In this document: positions 26,477 to 35,371 of the stretch, piece by piece
Numbering within the stretch: position 1 is the stretch's first letter
Layout of the letters: each line of letters starts with the position of its first letter
NCBI GenBank assembly: GCA_012517255.1
Contig: JAAYVH010000054.1
Span: forward strand, 1 to 49,341
Direction of reading: 5' to 3'
DNA from: Chthonomonadales bacterium
GTDB lineage: Bacteria; Armatimonadota; Chthonomonadetes; Chthonomonadales; CAJBBX01
Length of the DNA: 49,341 nt
Translations under genes and position numbers: made by a program
Notes under the pieces: generated by a model
What the model saw: only the letters and a program-made list of their open reading frames with translations
Database searches by the model: none
What the model was told of the DNA's origin: nothing

Positions 26477-26505
26477 ATTATAACGCATCACGCGCGGGAA
26501 GTAAA
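26477..26505 (-). promoter_or_regulatory. Sigma-70-type promoter for ileS
   Basis: Minus strand: -10 TATAAT at 26482-26477 (perfect) and -35 TTTACT at 26505-26500 (four of six), with 17-nt spacing. The expected start near 26470 gives a leader of about 90 nt. Confidence 0.65.
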
Positions 26506-26702
26506 CACCCGATCTGACTCGGCCGGTCCAGCGCGCCGGCGCAACCGTGATGTTCGAAGGGATTCGTGCTTCGGGGCCTCTCCGGGCATGAGAGCTCGCC
26601 AGCGTCCCGTGCACGATGAACGCATCGGGCGCTCCGTGCTGGCAGGAACCGGGTCGTCACGCGTCCAACTCCTACAGCATCATACGCGCGAGGTAGCCTG
26701 CG

Positions 26703-29700
26703 ATGCTGATATCTATTCCGCCACCGCCCCCTGCCGTGGGCACAGAGATGAACGTCGCTCAGTGGGCCATTCCGCTGCCTCAAGGCGACGGGCTCCGATG
26801 GACCGATCCGAGGGAGATTCACCGTGTGGTCGTGCGCTTTCGGGGCGATGCGCCGTCTGGCGTTCGATTGCAATACTGGTCAAGCCGCTGGCCGCAGCAG
26901 CGCCTTCCTCGGGATCGCGAACCGGGCGGCGGCGATGTCGGCTGGTGGGAGCTGGGCAACTGGCATACCGGCGAGTGGCGCGACGCAGATACCGATGTCG
27001 CCGTCAGCGGCGCCGAGGCGACGATCACGTTTCGTCCGGTGAACCGGAAGGAGCACCCGGCGCTGCGAGGGTTCGGAGCGACCTGGCGATTCACGCACCA
27101 GATAAGGGTCATCGCTCCAGATGCCTCGCCGCCGATCGAGAGCATCGCGGCGTTCACCGCGTCGGTGTGGGCACGGGAGACCGTTCGCATCGTTTGGGCG
27201 CGCAAGCCTTCGGCCTCGCCCCGTCTGGAGGCCTTCAGCGGCTATGTCGTCGAGGCGGTGAGCGCGCCGGATGGGCGGTCCTGCACGGTGCAGCTCATGG
27301 CGGCGTCCAGCAGTGATCCGAACTCGTTTGATCGGACGCTGGTAACCGTGCGTTGGGGCAAGCGCCGATTCACGTTCGACGTACGTGACGTGCGCTCGGG
27401 CCCCCTGTATGTGCCAGAGCTTGGCGCGGCGGTGACGACTGCGGGGGATGCGCGGACATACGCCGAGATCGCCCGGTTCCACGAAGCGGCCGGCTCAAGC
27501 ACACTGTACCGCCGCGTCGCCGTTATGCCCGAGCAGACGTGGAACGGCGCGTGGTCGGCCATGCCCCCGAAGAAATCCGACATTGTCTTCCCCATGGGCC
27601 TCGACGGCGGACGGCAGCGGTTCTGTCTCCATCCGAGCGGCGCCGTCGAGTACCGGATAAACAATGGGTTTATCGCCGTCCGCCCGGGCCGAGATACCGA
27701 CGCGTTGGCGCGCGACGGCGATAGGGTGGTGGTCGGGTTCGGCATGCCGGAACGGCCGTCATTCCGCACGATAGACGAGGGCTGCCTGCCCATCTGCGTA
27801 ACGCAGTGGGCTCGTGATGGCGTGCTCTACGAGCAGACCGCGTTCGTCACGGCGTTGGATGGGACCCGGGCGGATCGCTCAGCGCCTGACGGGGACGCCA
27901 CCGCGGTATGCATGGTTCGTATGACGGCGCGCAATGGCGGCGCCGAGCCGGTGCAAGCGCGGCTGCCCGTGATTGTCGAGGGCGCGACGGTTGCTCTGGA
28001 CCTGAGCGGTATGCTCACCGTCGATGGGAGGCTCCGTGGCCACCTCATTACTGACACGTTGCCGAATCTCTCCGAGACGGGGCCTGTGTGGACATGGGAT
28101 CTCCGCCCGGGCGAGTCGCGCACCCTTGAGCTGAAACTGCCGTTCGTCACAGCGCTGACCGAACCGGAAGTGCAGCGCCTCATGCGCCTGGACTTCGACA
28201 CCGAACGCACGGCGGTCGCGGCCTTCTGGCGCTCACGAATGGACGCAGGCATGCGGCTCACCACGCCGGAACCCATGCTCACCGACTTCCACCGCGCTCA
28301 CCTTGGGCACCTCCTCATCAACTGCGAGAAGGAACCAGGCGCACAGAGGCGATTCGCGCGCGTGGGTTCGTTTCGCTACGCAGCCTTCGGCAACGAATCG
28401 TGCATGATGGTGACCGATCTCGATCGCCGCGGATTGCACAGAGAGGCGGAGGAGTGCCTGGAAGCCTGGCTCCACTATCAGGGGACTGTCGGATTGCCCG
28501 GCGACTTCTCAACCAGGGAGGGCGTCCTCTACGGCGCCGGAGGCTATGAGCATGGCGGCTACAACCAGCACCATGGATGGATCCTCTGGTGTCTTGTGGA
28601 GCACTACCGCTTCACGCGCGATGACCGGTGGCTGAGTCATGCGCTGCCGGGCATCCTCAAGGCAGCCGATTGGATCATCGGGCAACGCGCGCGGACACTC
28701 AGCCGCACAGATGTCGCGCGTGGCCTGCTGCCCGCGGGCAGCCTTGAGGACATTGGCGATTGGTGGCCGTGGCTGTCTACCAACTGCTACACCTGGCGCG
28801 GGCTCGATGCGGCGGCGTGGGCTCTCGAGCGGGCGAGACACCCGGAAGCGCGCCGCGTGCGCAAAGATGCCGACGCCTACCTCGCGGCCATTCGGCGCGC
28901 ATTCACGGAGGCGTCTGAACTGGCGCCGGTTGTCCGGCTGCGGGATGGCCGGGCCGTGCGCAAGTTCCCCAGCCATCCGTATCTGCGTGGGCGGGCGTTC
29001 GGCTGGATATGCGAGACGCTCGAGGGCGCCATTCACCTGCTGATCACGCGCGTGCTCGACCCGCGGTCGGATGCTGCGCGGGCGATCATGGAGGACTACG
29101 AGGACAACCTGTTCCTCTCCAACCAGTACGGCTACACCGTGCCAGACTTCGAGAGGCAGTGGTTCAGTCTGGGGGGTATGTCCATGCAATCGTGCCTTCT
29201 CCTCGACGCCGAACCCTATCTGTACCGCGACGACGTGAAGCACGCGCTAAGAGCCATCTTCAACGCCATCGCCGTTGGCTACTTTCCGGACGTGCGCATG
29301 ATCACCGAGCACGTGCTGCCCGACTACGGGAGCTGGCGCGGCGACCACTACAAGACCTCCGACGAAGCCAACGCGGCAGGATGGGTTCGGTACCTGTTCG
29401 TGCGCGAGGAAGGCGACGAACTGCTCATCGGCCAGGCCATCCCGAGGGAGTGGCTGTCGCCGGGCAAGGAGTGCGGCGTCGAACGTGCCGCCACGCACTT
29501 CGGACCGGTGAGCGTCCACTACAAGGCCACCGCGGACAGCGTGACCACGACCATCGAGGGAGCGAAGCGCAATCCGCCAAAGCGCATCAGGGTTCGGTTT
29601 CGCCTGCCGGAAGGGGCGAGCGCCGGCAAGGTGACCGTGAACGGCGCACCCGCTCGGATGGACGCCGGTGGGTGGATCGAGCTCCGGGGCGATATCGGTA

Positions 29701-29729
29701 TGGCCGTCATAGAGGTCAGGCTGCGGTAG
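26703..29729 (+). CDS. Cytoplasmic six-hairpin-type glycosidase (family not recognised)
   Basis: A 1,008-residue protein without signal peptide. Residues 1-490 are beta-rich in several domains (early VVVRFRGDAPSGVRLQYW). Residues about 500-890 form helical hairpins of an (alpha/alpha)6-type barrel: FHRAHLGHLLINCEKEPGAQ, ESCMMVTDLDRRGLHREAEE, YEHGGYNQHHGWILWCLVEH and WLSTNCYTWRGLDAAAWALE. The last 100 residues are a beta domain (RFRLPEGASAGKVTVNGAPA) of the kind closing GH78/GH95/GH116-like enzymes. Candidate acids lie near GAGGYEHGGYNQHHGW, but I cannot assign catalytic residues. GAGG lies 9 nt before the ATG. Isolated between ileS (divergent) and a repeat-filled gap; no partner gene is evident. 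Confidence 0.75.
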   Translation: MLISIPPPPPAVGTEMNVAQWAIPLPQGDGLRWTDPREIHRVVVRFRGDAPSGVRLQYWSSRWPQQRLPRDREPGGGDVGWWELGNWHTGEWRDADTDVAVSGAEATITFRPVNRKEHPALRGFGATWRFTHQIRVIAPDASPPIESIAAFTASVWARETVRIVWARKPSASPRLEAFSGYVVEAVSAPDGRSCTVQLMAASSSDPNSFDRTLVTVRWGKRRFTFDVRDVRSGPLYVPELGAAVTTAGDARTYAEIARFHEAAGSSTLYRRVAVMPEQTWNGAWSAMPPKKSDIVFPMGLDGGRQRFCLHPSGAVEYRINNGFIAVRPGRDTDALARDGDRVVVGFGMPERPSFRTIDEGCLPICVTQWARDGVLYEQTAFVTALDGTRADRSAPDGDATAVCMVRMTARNGGAEPVQARLPVIVEGATVALDLSGMLTVDGRLRGHLITDTLPNLSETGPVWTWDLRPGESRTLELKLPFVTALTEPEVQRLMRLDFDTERTAVAAFWRSRMDAGMRLTTPEPMLTDFHRAHLGHLLINCEKEPGAQRRFARVGSFRYAAFGNESCMMVTDLDRRGLHREAEECLEAWLHYQGTVGLPGDFSTREGVLYGAGGYEHGGYNQHHGWILWCLVEHYRFTRDDRWLSHALPGILKAADWIIGQRARTLSRTDVARGLLPAGSLEDIGDWWPWLSTNCYTWRGLDAAAWALERARHPEARRVRKDADAYLAAIRRAFTEASELAPVVRLRDGRAVRKFPSHPYLRGRAFGWICETLEGAIHLLITRVLDPRSDAARAIMEDYEDNLFLSNQYGYTVPDFERQWFSLGGMSMQSCLLLDAEPYLYRDDVKHALRAIFNAIAVGYFPDVRMITEHVLPDYGSWRGDHYKTSDEANAAGWVRYLFVREEGDELLIGQAIPREWLSPGKECGVERAATHFGPVSVHYKATADSVTTTIEGAKRNPPKRIRVRFRLPEGASAGKVTVNGAPARMDAGGWIELRGDIGMAVIEVRLR

Positions 29730-29879
29730 CCATCGCTTCACGCGACGCTGATTTCCGTGGCCTATCGCAACCCCAGCACGTACTTGCGGGCGAAGCGAAG
29801 TCAAGACGGATCCGTAACGGACAAGCCCGGAGGCTTGCTGCCACCGCATTGCACGATGCGAACATGCTGACCGGCCGGA

Positions 29880-29979
29880 ACTGTTCGGGATCGCTTCGCT
29901 TCGCTCCTAAGAAAGCTCTCGACGCTTTCTCATGCACCCACCGCGGCCACGCCGCACCCGAACTCGCGATGACGTGGGG
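29880..29979. repeat. Split copy of the palindromic GGGATYGCTTCGCT repeat
   Basis: 29880-29908 matches the left half (ACTGTTCGGGATCGCTTCGC) of the copy at 30379-30417, and 29963-29979 matches its right end (CTCGCGATGACGTGGGG). The 54 nt between are unrelated, as if the element had been interrupted. Confidence 0.6.
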
Positions 29980-30026
29980 GGCAGGCTGTGCATGGGGTTG
30001 GCGCTGGGCTCGCCATTCCCGGCCCT

Positions 30027-30158
30027 CCGGACCGGGCTGAGCAAGGCCGCCCCTTCAGGGCGGACGACGATCCGCGGCTATATGCCGGCCACCGATCGAT
30101 CCGTCTCGATCACGACGGTTGCCGTTCGGCCTGAAGGGCCGATCTTGCTCAGTCCGGG
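30027..30158. repeat. Imperfect inverted repeat of about 130 bp, MITE-like
   Basis: The left arm (30027-30063) runs CCGGACCGGGCTGAGCAAGG then CCGCCCCTTCAGGGCGG. The right arm (30127-30158), read on the other strand, gives CCGGACTGAGCAAGATCGGC then CCTTCAGGCCG. The arms differ by short insertions and a few substitutions. Neither arm codes for anything. It could be a small non-autonomous element or a repeated intergenic palindrome. Confidence 0.55.
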
Positions 30159-30378
30159 GCGTCAACCCCGGTAGTGCCCGCCGCCTCCTCTTACCCAACC
30201 CTGTACGCCCAGCTCAGCCCGTGACGCCGCTGTTCTTGGGCCACGGGCGTACCAGCCGGTTGTGACCTCGCATCATCTGATCGCACCATCGGTCGTCCGG
30301 CTGATACGCCCCTACGACAGTCGCGCGTGCCGCGACAGGACGACGGAGCCGTTGCCGCTGCTAATCTGATCGGCCATG

Positions 30379-30417
30379 ACTGCTCGGGATCGCGTCGCTT
30401 CGCTCGCGATGACGTGG
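30379..30417. repeat. Copy of the palindromic GGGATYGCTTCGCT repeat
   Basis: ACTGCTCGGGATCGCGTCGC continuing TTCGCTCGCGATGACGTGG, about 39 nt. It is a variant of the element that forms the perfect inverted repeat at 33441-33535 and of the split copy at 29880-29979. Confidence 0.65.
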
Positions 30418-30577
30418 GCGGATCGTCGCTCGACACGGACCGCGCGCCCCTACGGCACTGCGGCGCGCAACGCAACGAGCCCTCTCACCGACTCTGACCA
30501 GTCGCCTTGCGCCCCCTTTTCACAGCGCCGCGCGGCATACACTGGTACCATGGAGGCGACTCGATGGAGGTGGCTGC

Positions 30578-31906
30578 ATGCTGAGCGTCATCCGGATGAT
30601 CTTCCCACTCGCCGTCGCCGGGGGCGCGCTGCTCCCTGTACGCATGATCGCAGCGGAGGAGCAACGCAATCCCCTTCGTCTGCCGGACGGCCAGCCGCTG
30701 ACCTGCATCTATTTCTTCCCTCACTGGTGGGAGCCGTGGAAGAGCGATGACGAGGCGATCCGGGCCGACCTGAAGCGCCTGCGCGGAATGGGGTACAACA
30801 CGCTCCTGCTCGACCACGAGTGGAGCCAGGCCATTGACGGCGACTGGAAGTGGCTCGATCGGTCCCATCGGCTCGCGAAGGAGGCCGGCCTGGCCATCGT
30901 GCCCTGGCTGAGCCCGAAGACATGGTCAGACGTCCTGCCTGGCCGTCGCCACGAGCTCGCGAAGCAGTGGTTCGGAGTGGATTTTCCGTTCGGACGTCAG
31001 CAGGATGGTTCGCCCGCAGCGCCCATCATCTGGGATCGCGCGGTGCATGTTGCCGGCGTAAGGTATGCGCGCATGTACCTGGACCGTTACGCCGACCAGG
31101 CGCTGCTACGGGTGCGCTGGGGCGGCAAAGACCGACCCGTGGTGAGCCTGAGTGTCGAGTCGGCATGGGACGGCGGCTTCGATGACGGGTCCATCGAGCG
31201 CTTTCGCGCATGGTGCCGAAGGAAGTATGGTTCCATCAAGGCCCTGAATGAGCGATGGGGCACGGCGATTGCCGATTGGTCTGCCATTCAGCCGCGCGAT
31301 CGTGCGATGTTTGACTACGCAGGACATGCCGAGGGCAAGGCCGCCCGTCCGCAGCCTGTGGAGGATCACGTCCTGTTCAGGTCGGAGACCATCCGCGACG
31401 TGCTGGCCGGCATTGGCCGCGAGGTCCGCAGGACGCATCCCGATGTGCTGCTGATGGCCGAGTACCCTTACCAGTACGACGCGGAGCATCCCCACGCACG
31501 GGCATACCGCGTCCAATACGGTGCCGATCCGATCTCCTGTGACTGGGCCGACATCGTCCTCATCCGCGCAACGGGGCCCCTCTCCGCCTCCGAGCTCGCG
31601 GCTCTGGAGCGCCACCGCCGCCGGACCGGTCAGCGGTTCATCCTGACCTATCGCACGTACTCAGACTGGGATGTCTTCCCGGCCTCCGACGCATTCTCGC
31701 GCTCAGTCGAGACCTACGCCGGCCAGGCCGCCCGGTACGGCGACGGGTTCGGCTTCTATAGCTGGAATGAGATGGTGGACACGCACGTGGCCTTCTCACC
31801 CACGATGCCCGCATCCGAGCAGCATGGATGGACTGCGGAAAGAGCCGAACGAGCCATCAGACTGGTTGGGGCAATGGCGACACGATACCGATCACTTGTG
31901 CCGTAG
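30578..31906 (+). CDS. Exported TIM-barrel glycoside hydrolase (GH42/GH5-like)
   Basis: A 442-residue protein with an N-terminal signal-like helix (MIFPLAVAGGALLPVRMIAA). The rest reads as one (beta/alpha)8 barrel: DDEAIRADLKRLRGMGYNTL, YARMYLDRYADQALLRV, the helix FRAWCRRKYGSIKALNERWG that is common in GH42-like enzymes, then VLLMAEYPYQYDAEHP and FGFYSWNEMVDTHVAFS. Conserved-looking acids at strand ends are Glu194 (SLSVESAWDGG), Glu295 (MAEYPY) and Glu398 (SWNEMV); Glu194 with one of the others could be the acid/base-nucleophile pair (inference). GGAGG lies 7 nt before the ATG. It is 147 nt upstream of an ABC sugar-importer lipoprotein gene, so it probably releases the imported sugar. Confidence 0.75.
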   Translation: MLSVIRMIFPLAVAGGALLPVRMIAAEEQRNPLRLPDGQPLTCIYFFPHWWEPWKSDDEAIRADLKRLRGMGYNTLLLDHEWSQAIDGDWKWLDRSHRLAKEAGLAIVPWLSPKTWSDVLPGRRHELAKQWFGVDFPFGRQQDGSPAAPIIWDRAVHVAGVRYARMYLDRYADQALLRVRWGGKDRPVVSLSVESAWDGGFDDGSIERFRAWCRRKYGSIKALNERWGTAIADWSAIQPRDRAMFDYAGHAEGKAARPQPVEDHVLFRSETIRDVLAGIGREVRRTHPDVLLMAEYPYQYDAEHPHARAYRVQYGADPISCDWADIVLIRATGPLSASELAALERHRRRTGQRFILTYRTYSDWDVFPASDAFSRSVETYAGQAARYGDGFGFYSWNEMVDTHVAFSPTMPASEQHGWTAERAERAIRLVGAMATRYRSLVP

Positions 31907-32053
31907 CGATAGGCGCGCACACCGCTTTCGGGCAAGCCGATGCACACCGACTGTCCGTGCGGCGGCCCGTGCGTTCTCGGCAAGGCAGGATAACAGGATG
32001 ATCCCGGCGAAACACATCCTGTCGGGGACCATGGCTCCGACGGGAGGTAGGAT

Positions 32054-33373
32054 ATGCGTCTCTTCTCAATCGCCGGTGCAGTAGCTCTCTGCCTTTCTGC
32101 GCTCGTCGCATGCGGTCCACGCCGGGGCGCCGAGTCCAGAGAGGGCGAGTTGAACGTAGCGCTCTTCAAGGGCGGCTACGGCATTGACTTCTTCGAGAAA
32201 GCCGCCAAGGAGTACGAGGCGGCACATCCCGGCAAGCGGATCAAGGTCTGGGGCAATCCGCGCATCTGGGAGCAGCTCCGGCCGCTCTTTGTGGCGGGCA
32301 CTCCGCCGGATCTGACCTGGCCCGGATGGGGCATGGACTACTGGCCTCTGGTGTACGAGAAGAAGGTGATCGCCCTCGATCAGTACCTCGACGGACCTCC
32401 CTATGAAGGTCAGGGCACCTGGCGCGAGACGTTCGAGCCATCCTTGCTGGCGCTCGGTCAGTACGAAGGCAAGCAATACATGCTGCCCTACTTCTTCAGC
32501 ATCAGCGGCTGGTGGTACGACAAGGCGCTCTTCGCGAAGCACGGTTGGCAACCGCCCAGGACCTGGAGCGAACTGCTGACGCTATGCGCGAAGATCAAGG
32601 CAGCCGGGATAGCTCCGATCACGTATCAGGGCAAGTATCCCTACTACGCTATCGGCGGATTCCTCGTGCCGTGGGCGATCAGTCACGGCGGCATGCATGT
32701 GTTCGACGACTGCCAGAATCTCGTGCCCGGCGCGTGGAAATCCCCCTCGATGCTCGAGGCCGCTCGGCGCATCAAGCGGCTCATGGACCTCGGCTACTTC
32801 CAGAAGGGCGCGAACGGCATGAGCCATACCGAAGCGCAGATGGAGTTCATCACGGGGCGAGCGGCCATGATCCCCTGCGGTACATGGCTCCATTCCGAGA
32901 TGCGCGAACAGCTTCCGGCAAGCGGGTTCGAGATGGAGTTCTTCCTGCCGCCGGTGCTGGGTGATGGCAAGGGCGATCCCACCGCCGTGTCCATCGGCAT
33001 AGAGCCGTGGGTCATCCCGACTGACGGCAAGAACCGCGATCTGGCAGTGTCGTTCTACAAGTACCTGACGACACCCGCCAAGGCGCGCCAGTTCGTCGAA
33101 CAGAAGGGCACGCTCATGGCGGTCAAGGGCAGTGACGAGGCGAAGATGCCGTCCTACCTCAAGGCGCCCGCCGCGGCGTTCCGATCTGCCAGGGTCACGT
33201 ACTCCTCGGAATACGCCCAGTGGTACCCGGCGCTCGGCAAGGCCAGTCAGGATGCCATGTCTGCGCTCATGACGGGAGAGGCGACGCCGGAGCAGTTCGT
33301 CCAGAGACTGGAGGACGCCGCCGAAGCCGCACGGCGCGACGCGAACCTGCCCAAGCACAAGGTGGTGAGATGA
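32054..33373 (+). CDS. ABC sugar importer, substrate-binding lipoprotein (family 1)
   Basis: A 439-residue extracellular solute-binding protein. The signal peptide ends in the lipobox LVAC with Cys20, so Lgt and LspA (genes at 21595 and 22384) would lipidate it. Family features: FEKAAKEYEAAHPGKRIKVW near the N-terminus, AGTPPDLTWPGWGMDYWPLV, MLPYFFSISGWWYDKALFAK and FITGRAAMIPCGTWLHSEM, which are typical of oligosaccharide binders. GGGAGG precedes the ATG. Two permease genes follow after 244 nt that contain a perfect inverted repeat. The bound sugar is unknown. Confidence 0.92.
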   Translation: MRLFSIAGAVALCLSALVACGPRRGAESREGELNVALFKGGYGIDFFEKAAKEYEAAHPGKRIKVWGNPRIWEQLRPLFVAGTPPDLTWPGWGMDYWPLVYEKKVIALDQYLDGPPYEGQGTWRETFEPSLLALGQYEGKQYMLPYFFSISGWWYDKALFAKHGWQPPRTWSELLTLCAKIKAAGIAPITYQGKYPYYAIGGFLVPWAISHGGMHVFDDCQNLVPGAWKSPSMLEAARRIKRLMDLGYFQKGANGMSHTEAQMEFITGRAAMIPCGTWLHSEMREQLPASGFEMEFFLPPVLGDGKGDPTAVSIGIEPWVIPTDGKNRDLAVSFYKYLTTPAKARQFVEQKGTLMAVKGSDEAKMPSYLKAPAAAFRSARVTYSSEYAQWYPALGKASQDAMSALMTGEATPEQFVQRLEDAAEAARRDANLPKHKVVR

Positions 33374-33413
33374 CCTCCAACGGCCAAGCCGGTACCGGGG
33401 AACACCGCGCGCC

Positions 33414-33535
33414 ACCACGCCCTTGCGAGCGCAGCGCGCCACCACGTCATTGCGAGCGCAGCGAAGCAATCCCGGACACGCACGGGCCACCCCACGATGA
33501 TCGGGATTGCTTCGCTGCGCTCGCAATGACGTGGT
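33414..33535. repeat. Perfect 34-bp inverted repeat plus a partial third copy
   Basis: Left arm 33441-33474 (ACCACGTCATTGCGAGCGCA then GCGAAGCAATCCCG) and right arm 33502-33535 are exact reverse complements; the loop is 27 nt. A degenerate direct copy (CCACCACGCCCTTGCGAGCG, 33412-33431) precedes the left arm. Related copies are at 29880-29979 and 30379-30417. In RNA it would form a very stable hairpin between the binding-protein and permease genes. Confidence 0.9.
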
Positions 33536-33617
33536 CGGCGGTAGCCTACCATGACATCGGTGGGGCGGATGTAAGAAGGCCCATCTCCCTGACGACCTCG
33601 CGCAGTAGCGGAAGCCT

Positions 33618-34544
33618 ATGCCGCCGTCCGTAGCGCCGGCATCTCGCCGGCAACAGAACGCAGGACGCGTCCGCTCGGCGTTCATCGCTGCGTTCCTGGC
33701 TCCGGCTGTCGCGCTCTACGCCGTGTTCGTCATCTGGCCGGTCGCCCAGGCGTTCGCGTTCTCGCTGTACCGCTGGCGAGGGGTCTCGGAGCACCGCACG
33801 TTCGTCGGCCTCGAGAACTTCGCGCGGCTCGCGGCCGACCCTGTCTTCCGCCAGGCGCTGAGCCACAACCTGTTCTTCCTTCTTGTCGGCGGCGCGGCCA
33901 TCATGACGCTCGGGCTAGCGATCGCGCATGCGGTGCACGGCGAAGGCCGCTTTGTTCGGGCGTTGCGCGGCGTCTATCTATTCCCTCAGATCATCTCCGG
34001 CGTCGTCGTGGCCATCCTGTGGATGTTCATCTACAATCCGTCGTTCGGCGTGCTGAACGGCACGCTGAAACGGATAGGGCTGGGTGCGCTTGCGTTCGAC
34101 TGGCTGGGAACGCCGCGCACGGCGCTGCCGGCGGTCACGGTCACCTTCGTCTGGCACGCAGTCGGCTTCTACATCATGCTCTTCTCGGCCGGTCTGCGCA
34201 CGATACCGGCCGAGGTTCATGAAGCCGCATTGCTCGATGGCGTCGAGGGGCTCAGGCGGTTTCGGACCATCACGCTGCCCATGCTCTGGGGCGTCATGCG
34301 CGTCGCCATGGTGTACGTCGTCATCAATGCGCTCAACGTGTTCGCGCTGGTGTTCCTGATGACGGTCGGCGGCCCGGACCGGCGTACCGAGACCATGCTC
34401 ACCTATCTGTATGAGCAGGCGTTCAAGAACAGCGAGTTCGGCTACGGGACGGCGCTGGCCGTAGCCAACTTTGCTATCGTCATGCTCCTCTCGGGCGCGG
34501 TGATGGCGTTGTTTCGTCACAACCCGCAGGAGGCGAAGGCATGA
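33618..34544 (+). CDS. ABC sugar importer permease, MalF/UgpA-like
   Basis: A 308-residue inner-membrane subunit with about six membrane helices (first AFIAAFLAPAVALYAVFVIW). The EAA loop that docks the ATPase is EAALLDGVEGLRRFRTITLP at about 198-217. It pairs with the next gene, with which it overlaps by ATGA. The start at 33618 has no good ribosome site; a leaderless or coupled mode is unlikely because the repeat precedes it, so the true start could differ slightly. Confidence 0.93.
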   Translation: MPPSVAPASRRQQNAGRVRSAFIAAFLAPAVALYAVFVIWPVAQAFAFSLYRWRGVSEHRTFVGLENFARLAADPVFRQALSHNLFFLLVGGAAIMTLGLAIAHAVHGEGRFVRALRGVYLFPQIISGVVVAILWMFIYNPSFGVLNGTLKRIGLGALAFDWLGTPRTALPAVTVTFVWHAVGFYIMLFSAGLRTIPAEVHEAALLDGVEGLRRFRTITLPMLWGVMRVAMVYVVINALNVFALVFLMTVGGPDRRTETMLTYLYEQAFKNSEFGYGTALAVANFAIVMLLSGAVMALFRHNPQEAKA

Positions 34545-35362
34545 TCCGTCGAGCTCTCGTCGTGGTCGGCCTTGCCGCGTTCGCCGCATCCGTTGTGCTG
34601 CCGCTCATCTGGGTGCTTGTCACGTCGTTCAAGACCAGCCCCGAGATCTTCGCTTCGCCATGGAGTTTGCCGGGCAGTCTCCGATGGGAGAACTATGCGA
34701 AGGCATGGGCCGAGGCCGGCATCGCCCGCGCGTTCGGCAACAGCTTGATCGTAACCCTGGCAACGCTGGCGATTCTCCTGCCTGTGGGCTCGATGGCCGC
34801 CTATGTGTTGGCGCGCTATCCGTTCCGATGGTCGCGATGGGTACTGACAGCGTTCCTCGGCGGCATGATGTTCCCGATCTTCCTCGCCATCGTGCCCCTC
34901 TTCCTGCTCCTGCGCGACCTCGGGCTCCTCAACTCGCTGGAAGGTTTGATCCTGGTCTACGTGGCCTACTCCCTGCCGTTCACGATCTTCGTCATGACCG
35001 GCTTCTTCCATACGCTGCCGCACGAGCTTCTGGAAGCGGCGATGATAGACGGTTGCGGGCATGTGGGGGCCTTCTGGAGAGTCATGCTTCCCCTTGCGCG
35101 GCCCGGCCTGATCGTCGTGGGCATCTTCAATGCGATCGGGCTCTGGAACGAGTATCCGCTGGCGCTCGTCATCGCCGTTAGCGAAGAGATCCGGACGTTG
35201 CCGCTGGGCATCGCCAATCTGATGATGATGGAGCACTACCAGAGCGACTGGGGCGCCCTCTTCGCAGGTCTCGTCATCGTCATGGGGCCGGTGCTTATCG
35301 TCTACTGGGCCTTCCGCGACCGCATCCACGAGACCATGATCGCAGGGGCGCTCAAGGGCTAG
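34541..35362 (+). CDS. ABC sugar importer permease, MalG/UgpE-like
   Basis: A 273-residue partner permease with six membrane helices and the EAA loop EAAMIDGCGHVGAFWRVMLP at about 167-186. Together with the lipoprotein and the upstream permease it gives a CUT1-type importer. No ATPase gene follows; such importers often share one MsmX/UgpC-type ATPase encoded elsewhere. It ends 9 nt before the convergent sulfatase gene. Confidence 0.94.
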   Translation: MIRRALVVVGLAAFAASVVLPLIWVLVTSFKTSPEIFASPWSLPGSLRWENYAKAWAEAGIARAFGNSLIVTLATLAILLPVGSMAAYVLARYPFRWSRWVLTAFLGGMMFPIFLAIVPLFLLLRDLGLLNSLEGLILVYVAYSLPFTIFVMTGFFHTLPHELLEAAMIDGCGHVGAFWRVMLPLARPGLIVVGIFNAIGLWNEYPLALVIAVSEEIRTLPLGIANLMMMEHYQSDWGALFAGLVIVMGPVLIVYWAFRDRIHETMIAGALKG

Positions 35363-35371
35363 CAGCCGGCG

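Larger units (their letters stand above)
29730..30577 (+). other. 848-nt gene-free region filled with palindromic repeats
   Basis: No credible gene. It contains two copies of a GGGATCGC..CGCTTCGCTC repeat, a large imperfect inverted repeat and a GC hairpin (CCGGGG..CCCCGG, about 30154-30171), listed separately. Open frames here translate to repeat-type peptides such as RAKRRDPEQ and lack codon-use support. Confidence 0.7.

Noticed and set aside
26380-26702. Possible T-box riboswitch before ileS
   Set aside because: No T-box core, specifier loop or terminator/antiterminator pair could be found; only a short hairpin and a promoter.
30191-30475. Minus-strand frame of 94 codons (and a similar one at 29716-29937)
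   Set aside because: The translations contain RAKRRDPEQ/GAKRSDPEQ, the peptides typical of read-through of the palindromic intergenic repeat, not genes.
33247-33552. Minus-strand frame of 101 codons over the inverted repeat
   Set aside because: It contains repeat peptides (CERSEAIP, RDCFAALAMTW) and runs antisense into the binding-protein gene.
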